Shown here: positions 16,174-24,724 of the stretch, in pieces
How the letters are laid out: the number at the start of each line of letters is the position of its first letter
Position numbering within the stretch: the stretch's first letter is position 1
Source of the DNA: CAZZHG01 sp964653655
GTDB lineage: Bacteria > Bdellovibrionota > FAC87 > UBA2466
Direction of reading: 5' to 3'
Assembly (NCBI GenBank): GCA_964653655.1
Contig: CAZZHG010000009.1
Location: 1 to 64,000, forward strand
DNA: 64,000 nt
The notes under the pieces: generated by a model
Seen by the model: only the letters and a program-made list of their open reading frames with translations
Database searches by the model: none
Told to the model about the DNA's origin: nothing
Translations under genes and position numbers: made by a program

Positions 16174-17154
16174 ATGCGCTCCCTTCTCCTTGGTCTTCTC
16201 GCCTTCGCGGGCGTTGCCCGCGCCGGCACCTTGGTTCTCCCGGTCAACGTTCAGACGGACCTGCCCTCCTGTGAAGGCACCGTCGAAACGAACCGCAACG
16301 GAAACCAGATCAACATCGTTTTCCGCAAAGTGAAGTTCTGCTCGAACTTCGACATCGTCTCCACGGGCTTCGGGATTCTCGATGCTGGTTACAAGGCGAA
16401 AAAGATTCCGGAAACGTCGACCGGCCTTCGCGGCGGCAGCTTCACGATTCCCCAGGCCTACATCGACCGCGGCCTGAACATCATCACGGTGGAAGTCCGC
16501 TCGAATAAGGGCGCCCACAGCGACACGATCAAGCTCGTGTTTGCGACGAATCCGGTCCAGCCGATCGTCCCGGTGATTCCGCAGCCGGTTCACGGAACGC
16601 TGCGCGGTTTCTGTGCGGACCACGACTATTCTAATTTCAAGGCCGCCAAGGCGTTTGCTTATTCGGGCTCCGGTCTCGGCAAGTTCGACTCGGAAGCCAC
16701 GGCTTGGGCGAGCGAGTACAATCGCACGCACCGTTGCAACACGATCGGCGAGTACAAGGCTCGGTTCACGGCGCTCTTCGACTACGGCTACAACGGCAGC
16801 TACCTCGGCAAGTTCACGTCGGAAGCCCGCACCTTCGCTCTCGGCTACGTCGAGACGACCGAAGTTCCGACGGTGGAGGCCTGGAAGGCTCTTTTCAGCG
16901 TGGTGCAGCCGTTCTTCTACGACGGCAAGTACCTCGGGCTTTTCACTTCGTCCGCGAGACAGCGGACGGACGAATGGGTTCGCCGCGGCACTTGCGGCAA
17001 CGCCCGGCTAATCGCCGCGATCAAGTCCGAGTTCACCCGGCATTTCAATTTCGCTTCCAGCAGCGCCGGTTTGAACCAGTTCACGACGCAAGCCCGCGCT
17101 TATGCGGCCGCGAAAGTCCGTAACATGACGAGCTGTTCGGACCTCATTCACTAA
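16174..17154 (+). CDS. secreted protein with four C-terminal tandem repeats
   Basis: A 326-residue exported protein. The signal peptide is MRSLLLGLLAFAGVARA. Residues about 18-140 form a beta-rich domain with two cysteines (PSCEG, KFCSN). From about 148 to the end there are four degenerate repeats of 40-48 residues built on F.Y.GSGLGKFDSEATAWASEY, YNGSYLGKFTSEARTFALGY, YDGKYLGLFTSSARQRTDEW and SSAGLNQFTTQARAYAAAKV. I do not recognise the repeat. The ATG at 16174 is preferred over the upstream frame because it has an SD and starts the signal peptide. A strong terminator follows directly. Confidence 0.8.
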   Translation: MRSLLLGLLAFAGVARAGTLVLPVNVQTDLPSCEGTVETNRNGNQINIVFRKVKFCSNFDIVSTGFGILDAGYKAKKIPETSTGLRGGSFTIPQAYIDRGLNIITVEVRSNKGAHSDTIKLVFATNPVQPIVPVIPQPVHGTLRGFCADHDYSNFKAAKAFAYSGSGLGKFDSEATAWASEYNRTHRCNTIGEYKARFTALFDYGYNGSYLGKFTSEARTFALGYVETTEVPTVEAWKALFSVVQPFFYDGKYLGLFTSSARQRTDEWVRRGTCGNARLIAAIKSEFTRHFNFASSSAGLNQFTTQARAYAAAKVRNMTSCSDLIH

Positions 17155-17166
17155 GTTCGCAATCAG

Positions 17167-17205
17167 AAAGGCCCGGTTTCCTAAGCGAAGCCGGGCCTTT
17201 TTTTT
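17167..17205 (+). terminator. rho-independent terminator
   Basis: Arms 17167-17180 and 17187-17200 (AAAGGCCCGGTTTC paired with GAAGCCGGGCCTTT, one G-T pair) enclose the loop CTAAGC and run into eight T residues. It lies 12 bp after the stop of the four-repeat protein gene and separates it from the lipoprotein operon. Confidence 0.92.
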
Positions 17206-17208
17206 CGA

Positions 17209-17310
17209 TAAGTGATAACAAATTTATACTAATTCATTTTCATCAAATTACGTAATATATTAATATTATTAGAATTAATTATAATATGTGATAACAAATT
17301 AGCATCTTTA
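17209..17310 (+). promoter_or_regulatory. AT-rich upstream region with 13-bp direct repeat
   Basis: About 100 bp of nearly pure A/T stands out in a 60% GC background. It contains two copies of GTGATAACAAATT (17212-17224 and 17288-17300) and several TAATAT/TATAAT-like words. It is immediately upstream of the lipoprotein-TIGR02147-lipoprotein operon, so it is a likely promoter with a repeated operator or UP-element function (inference). It could equally mark the edge of acquired DNA. Confidence 0.5.
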
Positions 17311-17372
17311 TTGGTTGGTGTCCGTGCTTGGACCCCGTTAAACTGAAAGCAGATGGAAACAGGGAGGCCAAT

Positions 17373-18248
17373 ATGAAAACGAATCTCAATGGGTTAGTGA
17401 ATCTCTTGATCCTTGGTCTGCTGGTGGTCGGGTTGTTCTTTGGCTGCGGCAAGAAGTCGGCGCTGGAGCCGGGAATGACCGGCCTGACTTTTCAGGGAAC
17501 CAAGCCCGGAGCCTTTGCCGCCGTGGCATCGGCCTTTGGTGTCGTATCCGCAGCCAACACCATCTCCGTGCGCGATCGCAACGGCAGCGAAGCCGGGGTT
17601 CTGACTCTCACCGAGGCGCGGGTCGCCCTTAAGGAGATAAAGTTCAAGAAATCCGGAGAAGACGCAGGCGAGGCCAAGTACCAAGGGCCTTACATTGTCG
17701 ATTTGTTGAGCGGCGTGGTCACTCCGGAGTTGCCGGCTATCCGGCTCGGCGCGGGCGACTACGAGCGCATCGAGCTTAAGCTGGCGAAGCTGGAAGACGG
17801 ACAAGTGGCGGACGGCGATGTCATGGCTCACAAGAGCATTTACCTCGCGGGAACCTATACGGGTAACACCTCGGCCGGCGCCGTCACCGATGCTCCGTTT
17901 ACGCTCACGTTCGAGCTGGATGACGAGTTCTTTTTGAGCGGCGACGAGGCTCTCGTCATTTCCGATGTCGAGCCGAATCCGATCATCGTCGCCTTCCGGC
18001 TCAATCGTTGGGTGGCGTTCGACGACTCCGAGATCAACGACAAGAATGTGGACTTCTCTCAGGTGGCGGTTTCGGGCGGAGAGATTTCCCTTTCCGATCA
18101 GTCTGGCGCCACGGACCAAAAGATCTGGGAAGTCATCCGTAAGGGCATCAAGGAATCGGCGGATTTCGGCAAGGATGACGACGACAATGGCGTACTGGAA
18201 TGCGCCGAGGACGAAGATGACGATTCGAAAGACAGCCGAGATTACTGA
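17373..18248 (+). CDS. lipoprotein with acidic calcium-loop-like tail (paralogue 1)
   Basis: A 291-residue lipoprotein; the lipobox is LFFGC, with Cys about 24. The mature protein is a beta-rich domain resembling DUF4382-type lipoproteins: TGLTFQGTKPGAFAAV, LTEARVALKEIKFKKSGE, then LPAIRLGAGDYERIELKLAKL. It ends in an Asp-rich segment (FGKDDDDNGVLECAEDEDDD) resembling a DxDxDG calcium loop. It is clearly paralogous to the protein at 19093, sharing ALKEIKFK.SGE, KSIYL.GTY and ADFGKD. The ATG at 17373 has a gggaggcc SD. First gene of a three-gene operon. Confidence 0.85.
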   Translation: MKTNLNGLVNLLILGLLVVGLFFGCGKKSALEPGMTGLTFQGTKPGAFAAVASAFGVVSAANTISVRDRNGSEAGVLTLTEARVALKEIKFKKSGEDAGEAKYQGPYIVDLLSGVVTPELPAIRLGAGDYERIELKLAKLEDGQVADGDVMAHKSIYLAGTYTGNTSAGAVTDAPFTLTFELDDEFFLSGDEALVISDVEPNPIIVAFRLNRWVAFDDSEINDKNVDFSQVAVSGGEISLSDQSGATDQKIWEVIRKGIKESADFGKDDDDNGVLECAEDEDDDSKDSRDY

Positions 18249-18257
18249 GGAGGCCGC

Positions 18258-19079
18258 ATGAAGGACCGGCGACCCGACATTTACGAGTACCACGACTACC
18301 GGACGTTCCTGCGAGAGTGGACGCAGTGGCTGAAATCCCGGCGCCAGGGCTATTCGCTGAGGGCCCTGGCCCGGGAAGCCGGTCTATCGTGCGCTTACCT
18401 TCCTCAGGTGCTTTCGGGAAAGCGCAAGCTGACGCAGAAAGCCCTGGCGAAGGTGATGGGAGCTTTGAAGTTACCTTCCCGAGAGCGCCATTACCTCGAG
18501 CTGCTCGTGCAAGCGGCCGAAGGATCGGCGACCGAGAGAGCCGAAGCGATGGAGCAGACCCAGCGGCTTCGCGCCTACCGGAAGGCGAATCCGAAGGAGA
18601 GCGAAGTGTATCGATACCTCACGCGATGGTTTTACGTGGCGCTGAAAGAGCTCGCTTCGGTGCCGGGCTTTCAAGCGGATCCGAGTTGGATCCTGTCGCG
18701 GATAAGAGGGGGCCTCAATCATCAGCAAGTCGCGGACGCCGTGACGTTCTTGACGGAAAACGGATTTCTTCGCACGGACCCCAATGGGACTATTCGTCCC
18801 GCCGAAAAGGACATCCGGTGCGTCGGCGAGGTGTTTCGCGCGGCATTGAGGCAATTTCATCATCAGATGATGGGCATTTCGCTTCAATCGCTGGACGAAT
18901 CGCCCGCGGGTTCCCATATTATTCTCGGACATACGACGGCCATTTCCTCGAAGCAGTTCGGCCGGGTGCGTGAAATTTTGCAAAATGCCCTACGGCAGAT
19001 CGAGCGCCTGGGGCAGGAGGAAAAGGGTCTGGACGCCGTCTACCATATCGGTCTTCTGGCGGCTCCGCTGACCAAGTGA
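18258..19079 (+). CDS. TIGR02147-family HTH regulator
   Basis: A 273-residue protein of the TIGR02147 family, known mainly from Bdellovibrio and Fibrobacter. The N-terminal HTH contains YEYHDYRTFLREW, the family hallmark, then YSLRALAREAGLSCAYLPQVLSGKRKLT. The C-terminal DUF4423-like part includes RWFYVALKELASVPGFQADPSWI and GLNHQQVADAVTFLTENGFL. It is probably a transcription regulator. It sits between two paralogous lipoprotein genes, 9 nt after the first and 13 nt before the second, with a gaggag SD, so all three are probably one operon and the regulator may be autoregulatory (inference). Confidence 0.9.
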   Translation: MKDRRPDIYEYHDYRTFLREWTQWLKSRRQGYSLRALAREAGLSCAYLPQVLSGKRKLTQKALAKVMGALKLPSRERHYLELLVQAAEGSATERAEAMEQTQRLRAYRKANPKESEVYRYLTRWFYVALKELASVPGFQADPSWILSRIRGGLNHQQVADAVTFLTENGFLRTDPNGTIRPAEKDIRCVGEVFRAALRQFHHQMMGISLQSLDESPAGSHIILGHTTAISSKQFGRVREILQNALRQIERLGQEEKGLDAVYHIGLLAAPLTK

Positions 19080-19092
19080 TATTGGAGGTTCT

Positions 19093-19959
19093 ATGCTCGC
19101 GAAACTTTTTCGAGTGATATTGGTCTCCGTTCTGCTGTGGCTGCTCGCCAGTTGCGGCACCACCACGGGAAACTACGGAGTCGCGCTCGTCGTTCAGGGA
19201 ACGAAGCCCGGCTCGCTGGTCTCTGCCGTGAGTCGATTTCTGGGATTCGCCGCCGTAAGAGCTCCCACTTCCATCACGGCCGTGGACAAGAACGGGTCCG
19301 CCGGAGGAACGGTGACCCTCACTGACGCGCGGCTCGCCCTCAAGGAAATCAAGTTCAAGCGTTCGGGGGAGGGCACCGGCGACGTCAAGTACGCGGGGCC
19401 GTTCGTGGTGGACTTGCTCACAGATACCGTCACTCCTTCCTTCGAGACCATCGCGCTGTCCGCCGGGACGTACACTGAGTTCGAGATGAAACTGGCCAAG
19501 ATCGAAACCGGGCTCGAAGCGTCCGACTCGCTTCTCGGCAAGAGCATCTACCTCGAAGGCACTTACAGCGGGCCCACGGGCAACAGCGGGACCGTCACCG
19601 GCATCCCCTTCACGCTAGCGCTCGAGATCGACGAGGAGTTCGAGCTGCCGGCCGGCGCCAAGGGTTTCGACGTCGCCGACAACACTCTTTCCACCGTCAT
19701 CATCGCCTTTCGAATGGCGAAATGGTTCGCCTTCGACTCGCCGGTAAACGACAAGTCCGAGGATCTCTCGGACGTATTGGTAAGCAGCGGGCGAATCGAT
19801 CTGTCGGACGCCTCGCCGACCACGAACAAGAACATCTGGGAGGTAGTCCGCAATCTCGTCAAGGCCTCCGCCGACTTTGGAAAGGACGAGGACGGCAGCG
19901 GCAAGCTCGAAAGCGATGAAGACGAAGACGACGACGGTGAGGACGGCGACGACAACTAG
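19093..19959 (+). CDS. lipoprotein with acidic calcium-loop-like tail (paralogue 2)
   Basis: A 288-residue lipoprotein; the lipobox is LLASC (Cys 21). Same architecture as the protein at 17373: VVQGTKPGSLVSAVSRFLG, LTDARLALKEIKFKRSGEG, ALSAGTYTEFEMKLAKIE, KSIYLEGTYSG, then an acidic tail FGKDEDGSGKLESDEDEDDD, which matches an EF-hand or dockerin-like DxDxSG loop better than paralogue 1 does. Function unknown; probably exposed at the outer membrane and perhaps calcium-dependent (inference). Last gene of the operon; ggaggt SD. Confidence 0.85.
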   Translation: MLAKLFRVILVSVLLWLLASCGTTTGNYGVALVVQGTKPGSLVSAVSRFLGFAAVRAPTSITAVDKNGSAGGTVTLTDARLALKEIKFKRSGEGTGDVKYAGPFVVDLLTDTVTPSFETIALSAGTYTEFEMKLAKIETGLEASDSLLGKSIYLEGTYSGPTGNSGTVTGIPFTLALEIDEEFELPAGAKGFDVADNTLSTVIIAFRMAKWFAFDSPVNDKSEDLSDVLVSSGRIDLSDASPTTNKNIWEVVRNLVKASADFGKDEDGSGKLESDEDEDDDGEDGDDN

Positions 19960-20125
19960 ACGCGCTTTGCCGGTCGACACTTTTCCTCGCGCCCGAAAGA
20001 CATTTAGATTTTCTCCGGGGCTCGTTCCGCCGTTCGCGCGGAATCCGCCCAGGCGCCGCCCTCGGCCACGGCATCCGTGTCCCGATGATTTCATCGTGAC
20101 GGGCGGAACCCTCTCCGGTTACGCT

Positions 20126-20686
20126 ATGAGTTCCACCATGAATCCGAGCACGAAGGGCCCTTATCCCCCGCGTTTGAATCTGGGCTGCGGAAGAAAAAAG
20201 ATGGAAGGCATGCTGAACGTCGATATCGCTCCGGAGTCCGGAGCCGACCTCGCCTTCGATCTAAATTCCCGCCCCTGGCCTTTGCCCCGAGACTATTTTG
20301 AGGAGATCCACGCCATGGATCTGATTGAGCACGTCGTTTCCGTGACGGATACCTTGGAGGAGATCCACGGGGTCGCGGCCGAAGACGCCCTCGTTCATAT
20401 CACCGTCCCGCACTTTTCGTCGGCGAATGCCTTCACGGACCCGACCCACCGCCACTTTTTCGGAGCGGGGTCATTCGACTACTTCACCAAGGGGCATTCC
20501 TTGGACTACTACTCCAAAGCGCGGTTTCGCATCGAGTCCGTCCGGATCTTTTTTGCTCCGACGCTGCTCAACAAGTTGGTTTGGCGTCTGGCCAATCGAT
20601 GGCCGGCGGAATATGAGCGCCGGTGGGCCTGGCTCTTTCCCGCCTGGTTTCTCGACGTGAGGCTGCGGGCACTCAAGGCCCAATAG
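20126..20686 (+). CDS. class I SAM-dependent methyltransferase
   Basis: A 186-residue protein with SAM-binding motif I in RLNLGCGRKKMEGMLNVDIAP and a WPLPRDYFEEIHAMDLIEHV segment of the type found in methyltransferases of sugar and LPS clusters. HITVPHFSSANAFTDPTHRHFFGAGSFDYF follows, with a His/Phe-rich signature common in this subfamily. The open frame extends upstream, but sequence before ATG 20126 is low-complexity and not protein-like. The substrate is unknown. Two hairpins follow the gene. Confidence 0.78.
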   Translation: MSSTMNPSTKGPYPPRLNLGCGRKKMEGMLNVDIAPESGADLAFDLNSRPWPLPRDYFEEIHAMDLIEHVVSVTDTLEEIHGVAAEDALVHITVPHFSSANAFTDPTHRHFFGAGSFDYFTKGHSLDYYSKARFRIESVRIFFAPTLLNKLVWRLANRWPAEYERRWAWLFPAWFLDVRLRALKAQ

Positions 20687-20710
20687 TGGAATGGTTTTGG
20701 CTTTGCGAGA

Positions 20711-20744
20711 GTCCGCCTCCGCCCTTAGGGCTACGGCGCGACAA
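20711..20744. repeat. possible dispersed intergenic repeat, copy 1
   Basis: The segment around CGCCCTTAGGGCTACGGCG resembles a second segment at 36634-36670 containing CGCCCCTTGGGCTACGGGG. Both lie in intergenic DNA directly after a coding gene. Short words of this type recur in some bacterial genomes; here only two copies are seen, so this is tentative. Confidence 0.35.
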
Positions 20745-20805
20745 AATTCGCGAAGCGAATTTTGGAGTGGGCCGGGCTCAAACCTTTCGGCTGGAGCCCG
20801 GCCCA
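20742..20805. terminator. two hairpins, probable bidirectional terminator
   Basis: A 9-bp perfect hairpin (20742-20750 with 20756-20764, CAAAATTCG/CGAATTTTG) is followed by a 12-bp perfect hairpin (20768-20779 with 20794-20805, TGGGCCGGGCTC/GAGCCCGGCCCA). They lie between two convergent genes, the methyltransferase and the S41 protease. There is no long T-tract after the second stem, so termination is inferred. Confidence 0.6.
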
Positions 20806-20819
20806 CGGATACCTCGCGG

Positions 20820-22580
20820 TTATAGTACCCCGATGCCGGGGACCGCGAAGTTGAAGTTGAGGAACATCGGAACCAGGAACTGCCAGTTCCGGAAACCGTT
20901 TCCGATTTCGAAGCCGCTGCTTGTCGGAGCGCGCGGCCCCGCGAGCACGCAACCCAGTACATCCTGAGCGACGAGGACCTGGTAATCGGGGACTACCGCA
21001 GCGGTCGCTTGTCCGGTCTGGAAGTCCTTCGCCGCCGTGCCGTTCTTAGCAAGGCACGCGTTGATGTCGCCTACTTGAGCCGCGCGGGGCTGCTGCCAGG
21101 GAGTGCCGACCGGATCGAGAGCCATGTACTCATCTTCTTCGCGATCGGCGACTTTTTCGTCGTCGGTCGGATTCGGAGTGGACCAAGCTTGGAAGTCCGG
21201 GTAAACGCCTTCGACTTGATTCGTCCGGCCCGAGGGCAGGTAGAACCGGGCGATGGTCAGCCGAACGGCGAGTCTCGCGCTGAGCTGAGACTGCTGCTGC
21301 ACGGAACCCTTGCCGTAAGTGCGATCGCCGACGAGCCAGGCACGCTTGTGATCCTGGAGGGCGCCCGCGACGATTTCCGAAGCGCTGGCCGACCGGGAGT
21401 TGATGAGCGTTACGAGCGGAAGGCCCGTGAGCCGCGGCTCGGTCGTGTCGAGTCTGGTGTCCTTGCCGGTGGCAAGGGCCTTCGTCGAGACGACGGTCTG
21501 TCCCTTATCGAGAAAGAGGTTCGCGATGCAAACGGCCTGGTTGATGAGACCTCCGCCGTTGTCGCGCAAGTCGAACACGAGGGCCTTCGCGCCTTTGGTA
21601 ACCGAGTCCTTGATCGCCGAGCCGACTTCCTCGCAACCCTTGTCCTTCATGAACCCGGAGAGCTTTACGTAACCGACGGTGTCGCCGTTGGGGTTCGTGA
21701 GAAGCTTGTGGGCCACGTTGGGCTGGGTGATGAGGTCGCGCGCAACCAGGATCTGAAGGGACTTGCCCGCGCGATCCACCGTCAGAGTGACGGTCGTTCC
21801 TTGCTGTCCCTTAATCTTCTTAAGAGCCCCGGAGAGATCGTCGCCGCTCACTTCGACTCCGTCGACGTGGGTGAGCACATCCTGCGGGCGAAGGCCGGCT
21901 TTGAGGGCCGGGCTCCCTTCCAGAGGCGTCTCGAGGAGGATCAGGTTCTTGCCGCCCCGTTTGACGAGCTTGAAGCGGGCGCCGATGCCGACGAAATCGT
22001 CGCTTCCCGCCTGCATCTCGTCCTGGAGGTACTGCATGGGCAGCACCATCGTGTGCGGATCCTTCAGAACTCCGATGTACACGTTGTAGATGCGGGCCGT
22101 GAGGACGGCTTCCTTCTTGCTGAAGTCGGGAAGACCCTTGAACCAGGCGAGCAGCCGGGTGAAGTCCACTTCTCCCGCGACCGCGCGGTTCTGATAGAGG
22201 CGCGTCCAAAACTGATGAATCGCGTTTCGCTCGTCCCTCCGGGCTTTGTAAGCGACGGCCGGGCTTTCATCCTTCAGAGCCGCCGGTTCCACCGCGACGA
22301 TCTGGCCGAAGTCCGCTTTTACGGTACCAAAGCCAGGGTTCGCGTTTTGAATGCGGTCCTTGGTGGTGAGGGTCGCGCCGTCGAGGGCCGCGGCCTCGGT
22401 GAGGGCGTGGACGCAGGCGAGAAAGACTCTTTCCGCCTTATAGCAGGTGGAGTTTTCGAACGAAGGTTCGATCTCCGCGAAGGAAAGAGCGACGTCTTCC
22501 CAATACTCCGCCATCGTTTTCTGAGCGGAACTGGCCACACTGAGCGAGATGAAACACGTGAGCAAAAACAGTCGCTTCAT
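20820..22580 (-). CDS. S41-family C-terminal processing peptidase with PDZ domain
   Basis: A 586-residue exported serine protease with a signal peptide (about 1-19). The PDZ domain is at about 190-280 (VGIGARFKLVKRGG, LKAGLRPQDVLTHVDGVEV). The peptidase domain has LVFDLRDNGGGLINQAV, the catalytic Ser in NSRSASASEIVAGALQ and the general-base Lys in GDRTYGKGSVQQ. CtpA-type enzymes trim periplasmic and outer-membrane proteins. An extra N-terminal region of about 170 residues precedes the PDZ, and the C-terminus is long and hydrophobic. A gggggg SD precedes the ATG. Confidence 0.92.
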   Translation of the reverse strand: MKRLFLLTCFISLSVASSAQKTMAEYWEDVALSFAEIEPSFENSTCYKAERVFLACVHALTEAAALDGATLTTKDRIQNANPGFGTVKADFGQIVAVEPAALKDESPAVAYKARRDERNAIHQFWTRLYQNRAVAGEVDFTRLLAWFKGLPDFSKKEAVLTARIYNVYIGVLKDPHTMVLPMQYLQDEMQAGSDDFVGIGARFKLVKRGGKNLILLETPLEGSPALKAGLRPQDVLTHVDGVEVSGDDLSGALKKIKGQQGTTVTLTVDRAGKSLQILVARDLITQPNVAHKLLTNPNGDTVGYVKLSGFMKDKGCEEVGSAIKDSVTKGAKALVFDLRDNGGGLINQAVCIANLFLDKGQTVVSTKALATGKDTRLDTTEPRLTGLPLVTLINSRSASASEIVAGALQDHKRAWLVGDRTYGKGSVQQQSQLSARLAVRLTIARFYLPSGRTNQVEGVYPDFQAWSTPNPTDDEKVADREEDEYMALDPVGTPWQQPRAAQVGDINACLAKNGTAAKDFQTGQATAAVVPDYQVLVAQDVLGCVLAGPRAPTSSGFEIGNGFRNWQFLVPMFLNFNFAVPGIGVL

Positions 22581-22698
22581 GAACCCCCCTTAGGCTTCGC
22601 GATTGATTTGTCACAAGGTGTCAGGCTGCGGCGCAGCCCGTCAAAACGCGTGACTCGAAGTGTTAACTTTTGCTGTCAGCAAACGAAAAGGGGGGACT

Positions 22699-22935
22699 TT
22701 ACTTTCCGAGATCGGCGCTGAAGCAGGAGTTTCCGGAAGGGAGATCCGGGGCGCGGCCGCCCGGAGTGGTGCAGTCGGGGCACGCGATGGCTACCTGGAG
22801 AGCCATGCCGGTCCAGAGGCAGTAGATGGTCTGGTTCGGGTTTCGAATGACGACCGCCATGGTCACGGCGAGCATCACCACCATCAGTATGTATTCGAGG
22901 ATCGCTTGTCCGCGTTTGCCCCTCGGTTTGCCCAT
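22699..22935 (-). CDS. orphan class III (Flp/TadE-type) pilin-like protein
   Basis: A 78-residue protein whose N-terminus KRGQAILEYILMVVMLA has the class III prepilin pattern: a basic leader, cleavage after Gly, Gln +1, Glu +5, Tyr +6, then a hydrophobic helix. The C-terminal part has four cysteines and may be a small globular head. No tad/flp assembly genes are nearby. A consensus TATAAT (22942-22947) ends 6 nt before the ATG, suggesting a leaderless mRNA. Confidence 0.7.
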   Translation of the reverse strand: MGKPRGKRGQAILEYILMVVMLAVTMAVVIRNPNQTIYCLWTGMALQVAIACPDCTTPGGRAPDLPSGNSCFSADLGK

Positions 22936-22969
22936 ATCCTTATTATAGCGGATCGCCTAAGTCGGCGCG

Positions 22970-23641
22970 TCACCACAAGTTGGACGCCACATTCAGAGAG
23001 AAATGCGCGATTACACAGGGCAAAAGCTTGCCGGTCGCAAAGCGCAGGTACGCGAGCCAAAGCCCCGTAAAGAAGGTGTACAGCATCTGAAAGGCGACGA
23101 AGGCGGAGGGCTCGACGGCGGCGTTTTGCGTATGCCACAGAGAAAACGCGAGAGCCGAAACCCAAACCGAAACCGGGATTGGGTTCGTCTCCGTGAGCCG
23201 GATGCCCGGGGCGAATCTTTCCGCGAGCGATTGCAGCCAGCCACGAAAGAGCCACTCTTCGCCGAGCGGAATGGCGATCGTGAACCACACGATCGCCTCT
23301 CTCCCGCTCGGAGTCCTGAACAATTCGAAGAGCGTCGGCGAGTCGTGGAAAAATCCGAATATCGCCGATATCGCGAACGGAACGGGGATTGTTTTCAGGG
23401 AATCGGCGAAAGAAAGAAGCGCCGGCTCTTTCGATTTCGGCGCCGGCGCCGAAAGGCAGAACAGGCCGGCGAGAAGCGGGAAGGAGAGGGTGCTGAACCA
23501 GTACCACTCGGTCATCGATTCCAGGGCGTCGGCGATGGATTTGGAGGTCGGAAGAAACCCGCCGGCGAGAATGACTCCGCTAAGGATGGCGAGAGCGAGC
23601 GCTTTCCAGCGGAAAGCCAGCGAGGCGACCGAAAAAGGCAT
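22970..23641 (-). CDS. CPBP-family intramembrane metalloprotease
   Basis: A 223-residue multi-helix membrane protein with the three CPBP/Abi (Rce1-like) motifs: EEWLFRGWLQ, FSLWHTQNA and CVIAHFSLNVASN. Relatives cleave within membranes and include CAAX prenyl proteases and bacteriocin self-immunity proteins; the target here is unknown. It lies 34 bp upstream of the pilin-like gene on the same strand and may be co-transcribed, though that gene has its own -10 element. Divergent from the GT9 gene. Confidence 0.88.
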   Translation of the reverse strand: MPFSVASLAFRWKALALAILSGVILAGGFLPTSKSIADALESMTEWYWFSTLSFPLLAGLFCLSAPAPKSKEPALLSFADSLKTIPVPFAISAIFGFFHDSPTLFELFRTPSGREAIVWFTIAIPLGEEWLFRGWLQSLAERFAPGIRLTETNPIPVSVWVSALAFSLWHTQNAAVEPSAFVAFQMLYTFFTGLWLAYLRFATGKLLPCVIAHFSLNVASNLW

Positions 23642-23703
23642 TTAGGGAGCCTCATGCAAAAACGGTTTCCAGGCAACCGCGCCCTTAGGGTATTTTCCTC
23701 CTG

Positions 23704-24693
23704 ATGAACAGTTTCTCCGATAGCCCCCGCCGCATCGTGGTGCGGGCGCCCAACTGGCTCGGCGACCACGTGATGGCCGGTAGCTTTTATCGCGGCCTGA
23801 AGGCCGCCTATCCTGGTGCTCACTTGGCGCTGCTCTGCCGGGAGGCCGCCGCCGGAGTCGACTACTCCGATGTTTTCGACGAAGTGATCGTGCGCTCGCG
23901 GGCGGAAACTTCGCTCGGCCGCAAAGTGCTCGGCACCGCCGCGGTTCTGAGAAAGGGCAAATTCGATTTGGCCATTTCGCTTCCGGCCTCTCTCTCCTCG
24001 GCGGTTCTGTTCGCGCTCGCCGGGATTCCCAATCGGGTCGGTTTCGCCGAAAGCACGGCCGAAGGATTTCTCACTCACGCGATTGCCTGGCCCGAGCGGG
24101 CGGCCGGACTGCACAAAAGTCAGCTCTATCTGAAGCTTCTCGAAGCGCTGGGCGGTAAGACGCTGCCTCCTCCGCTTCCTCGTTACGACGGAAAACGGGA
24201 GAATCTCATCGTCGTCGCGCCCGGCGCCGCGAACCCCTTACGGGAGTGGCCGGGTTACGTGGAATTAATCCCCGAGCTGCGCAAACGTTACTGGGCCTTC
24301 AAGATCGTTGTCGTGGGTGCCGCGACGGAAAGTAAATGGCATGGGATTTTGAAACGGATGAACCACCCGGGCGTCGTGGATTACGTCGAAAAGACGACTC
24401 TCCCGGAGCTCGTCGCGCTCTGCCGCCGGGCGAAGCTCGTGGTGTCGAACGATTCCGGCGCGGCTCACGTGGCCTCGACTCTCGCGGGAACACCCACGGT
24501 GGTCGTCTTCGGTCCGGGGGATCCAGCCTATGTGAAACCCATCGGGCCTTCCCATGTGGTGCGTAAGGCGGATCTTCCCTGCTCGCCCTGCGAGAGCGCC
24601 CAGTGCAAAGGCTCCTTCGGCTATCAGGCTTGCCTCAAGGAGTTGCCGGTGGAGCCGGTGCTCAACCAGGTGAGCCAAATCCTTTCTTTTTGA
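23704..24693 (+). CDS. lipopolysaccharide heptosyltransferase (glycosyltransferase family 9)
   Basis: A 329-residue GT9 enzyme of the WaaF/heptosyltransferase II type that adds heptose to the LPS inner core at the cytoplasmic face. Evidence: N-terminal VVRAPNWLGDHVMAGSFYRGL and the sugar-nucleotide-binding C-terminal block VVSNDSGAAHVASTLAGTPTVVVFGPGDP. A Cys cluster (PCSPCESAQCKGSFGYQAC) near the end is typical of WaaF-like proteins. A TATTTT hexamer ends 7 nt before the ATG and no SD is present. The MlaC-like gene follows after 31 bp. Confidence 0.9.
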   Translation: MNSFSDSPRRIVVRAPNWLGDHVMAGSFYRGLKAAYPGAHLALLCREAAAGVDYSDVFDEVIVRSRAETSLGRKVLGTAAVLRKGKFDLAISLPASLSSAVLFALAGIPNRVGFAESTAEGFLTHAIAWPERAAGLHKSQLYLKLLEALGGKTLPPPLPRYDGKRENLIVVAPGAANPLREWPGYVELIPELRKRYWAFKIVVVGAATESKWHGILKRMNHPGVVDYVEKTTLPELVALCRRAKLVVSNDSGAAHVASTLAGTPTVVVFGPGDPAYVKPIGPSHVVRKADLPCSPCESAQCKGSFGYQACLKELPVEPVLNQVSQILSF

Positions 24694-24724
24694 CTTCGCC
24701 CCGCACGCAGGCATTATTTTCCCT

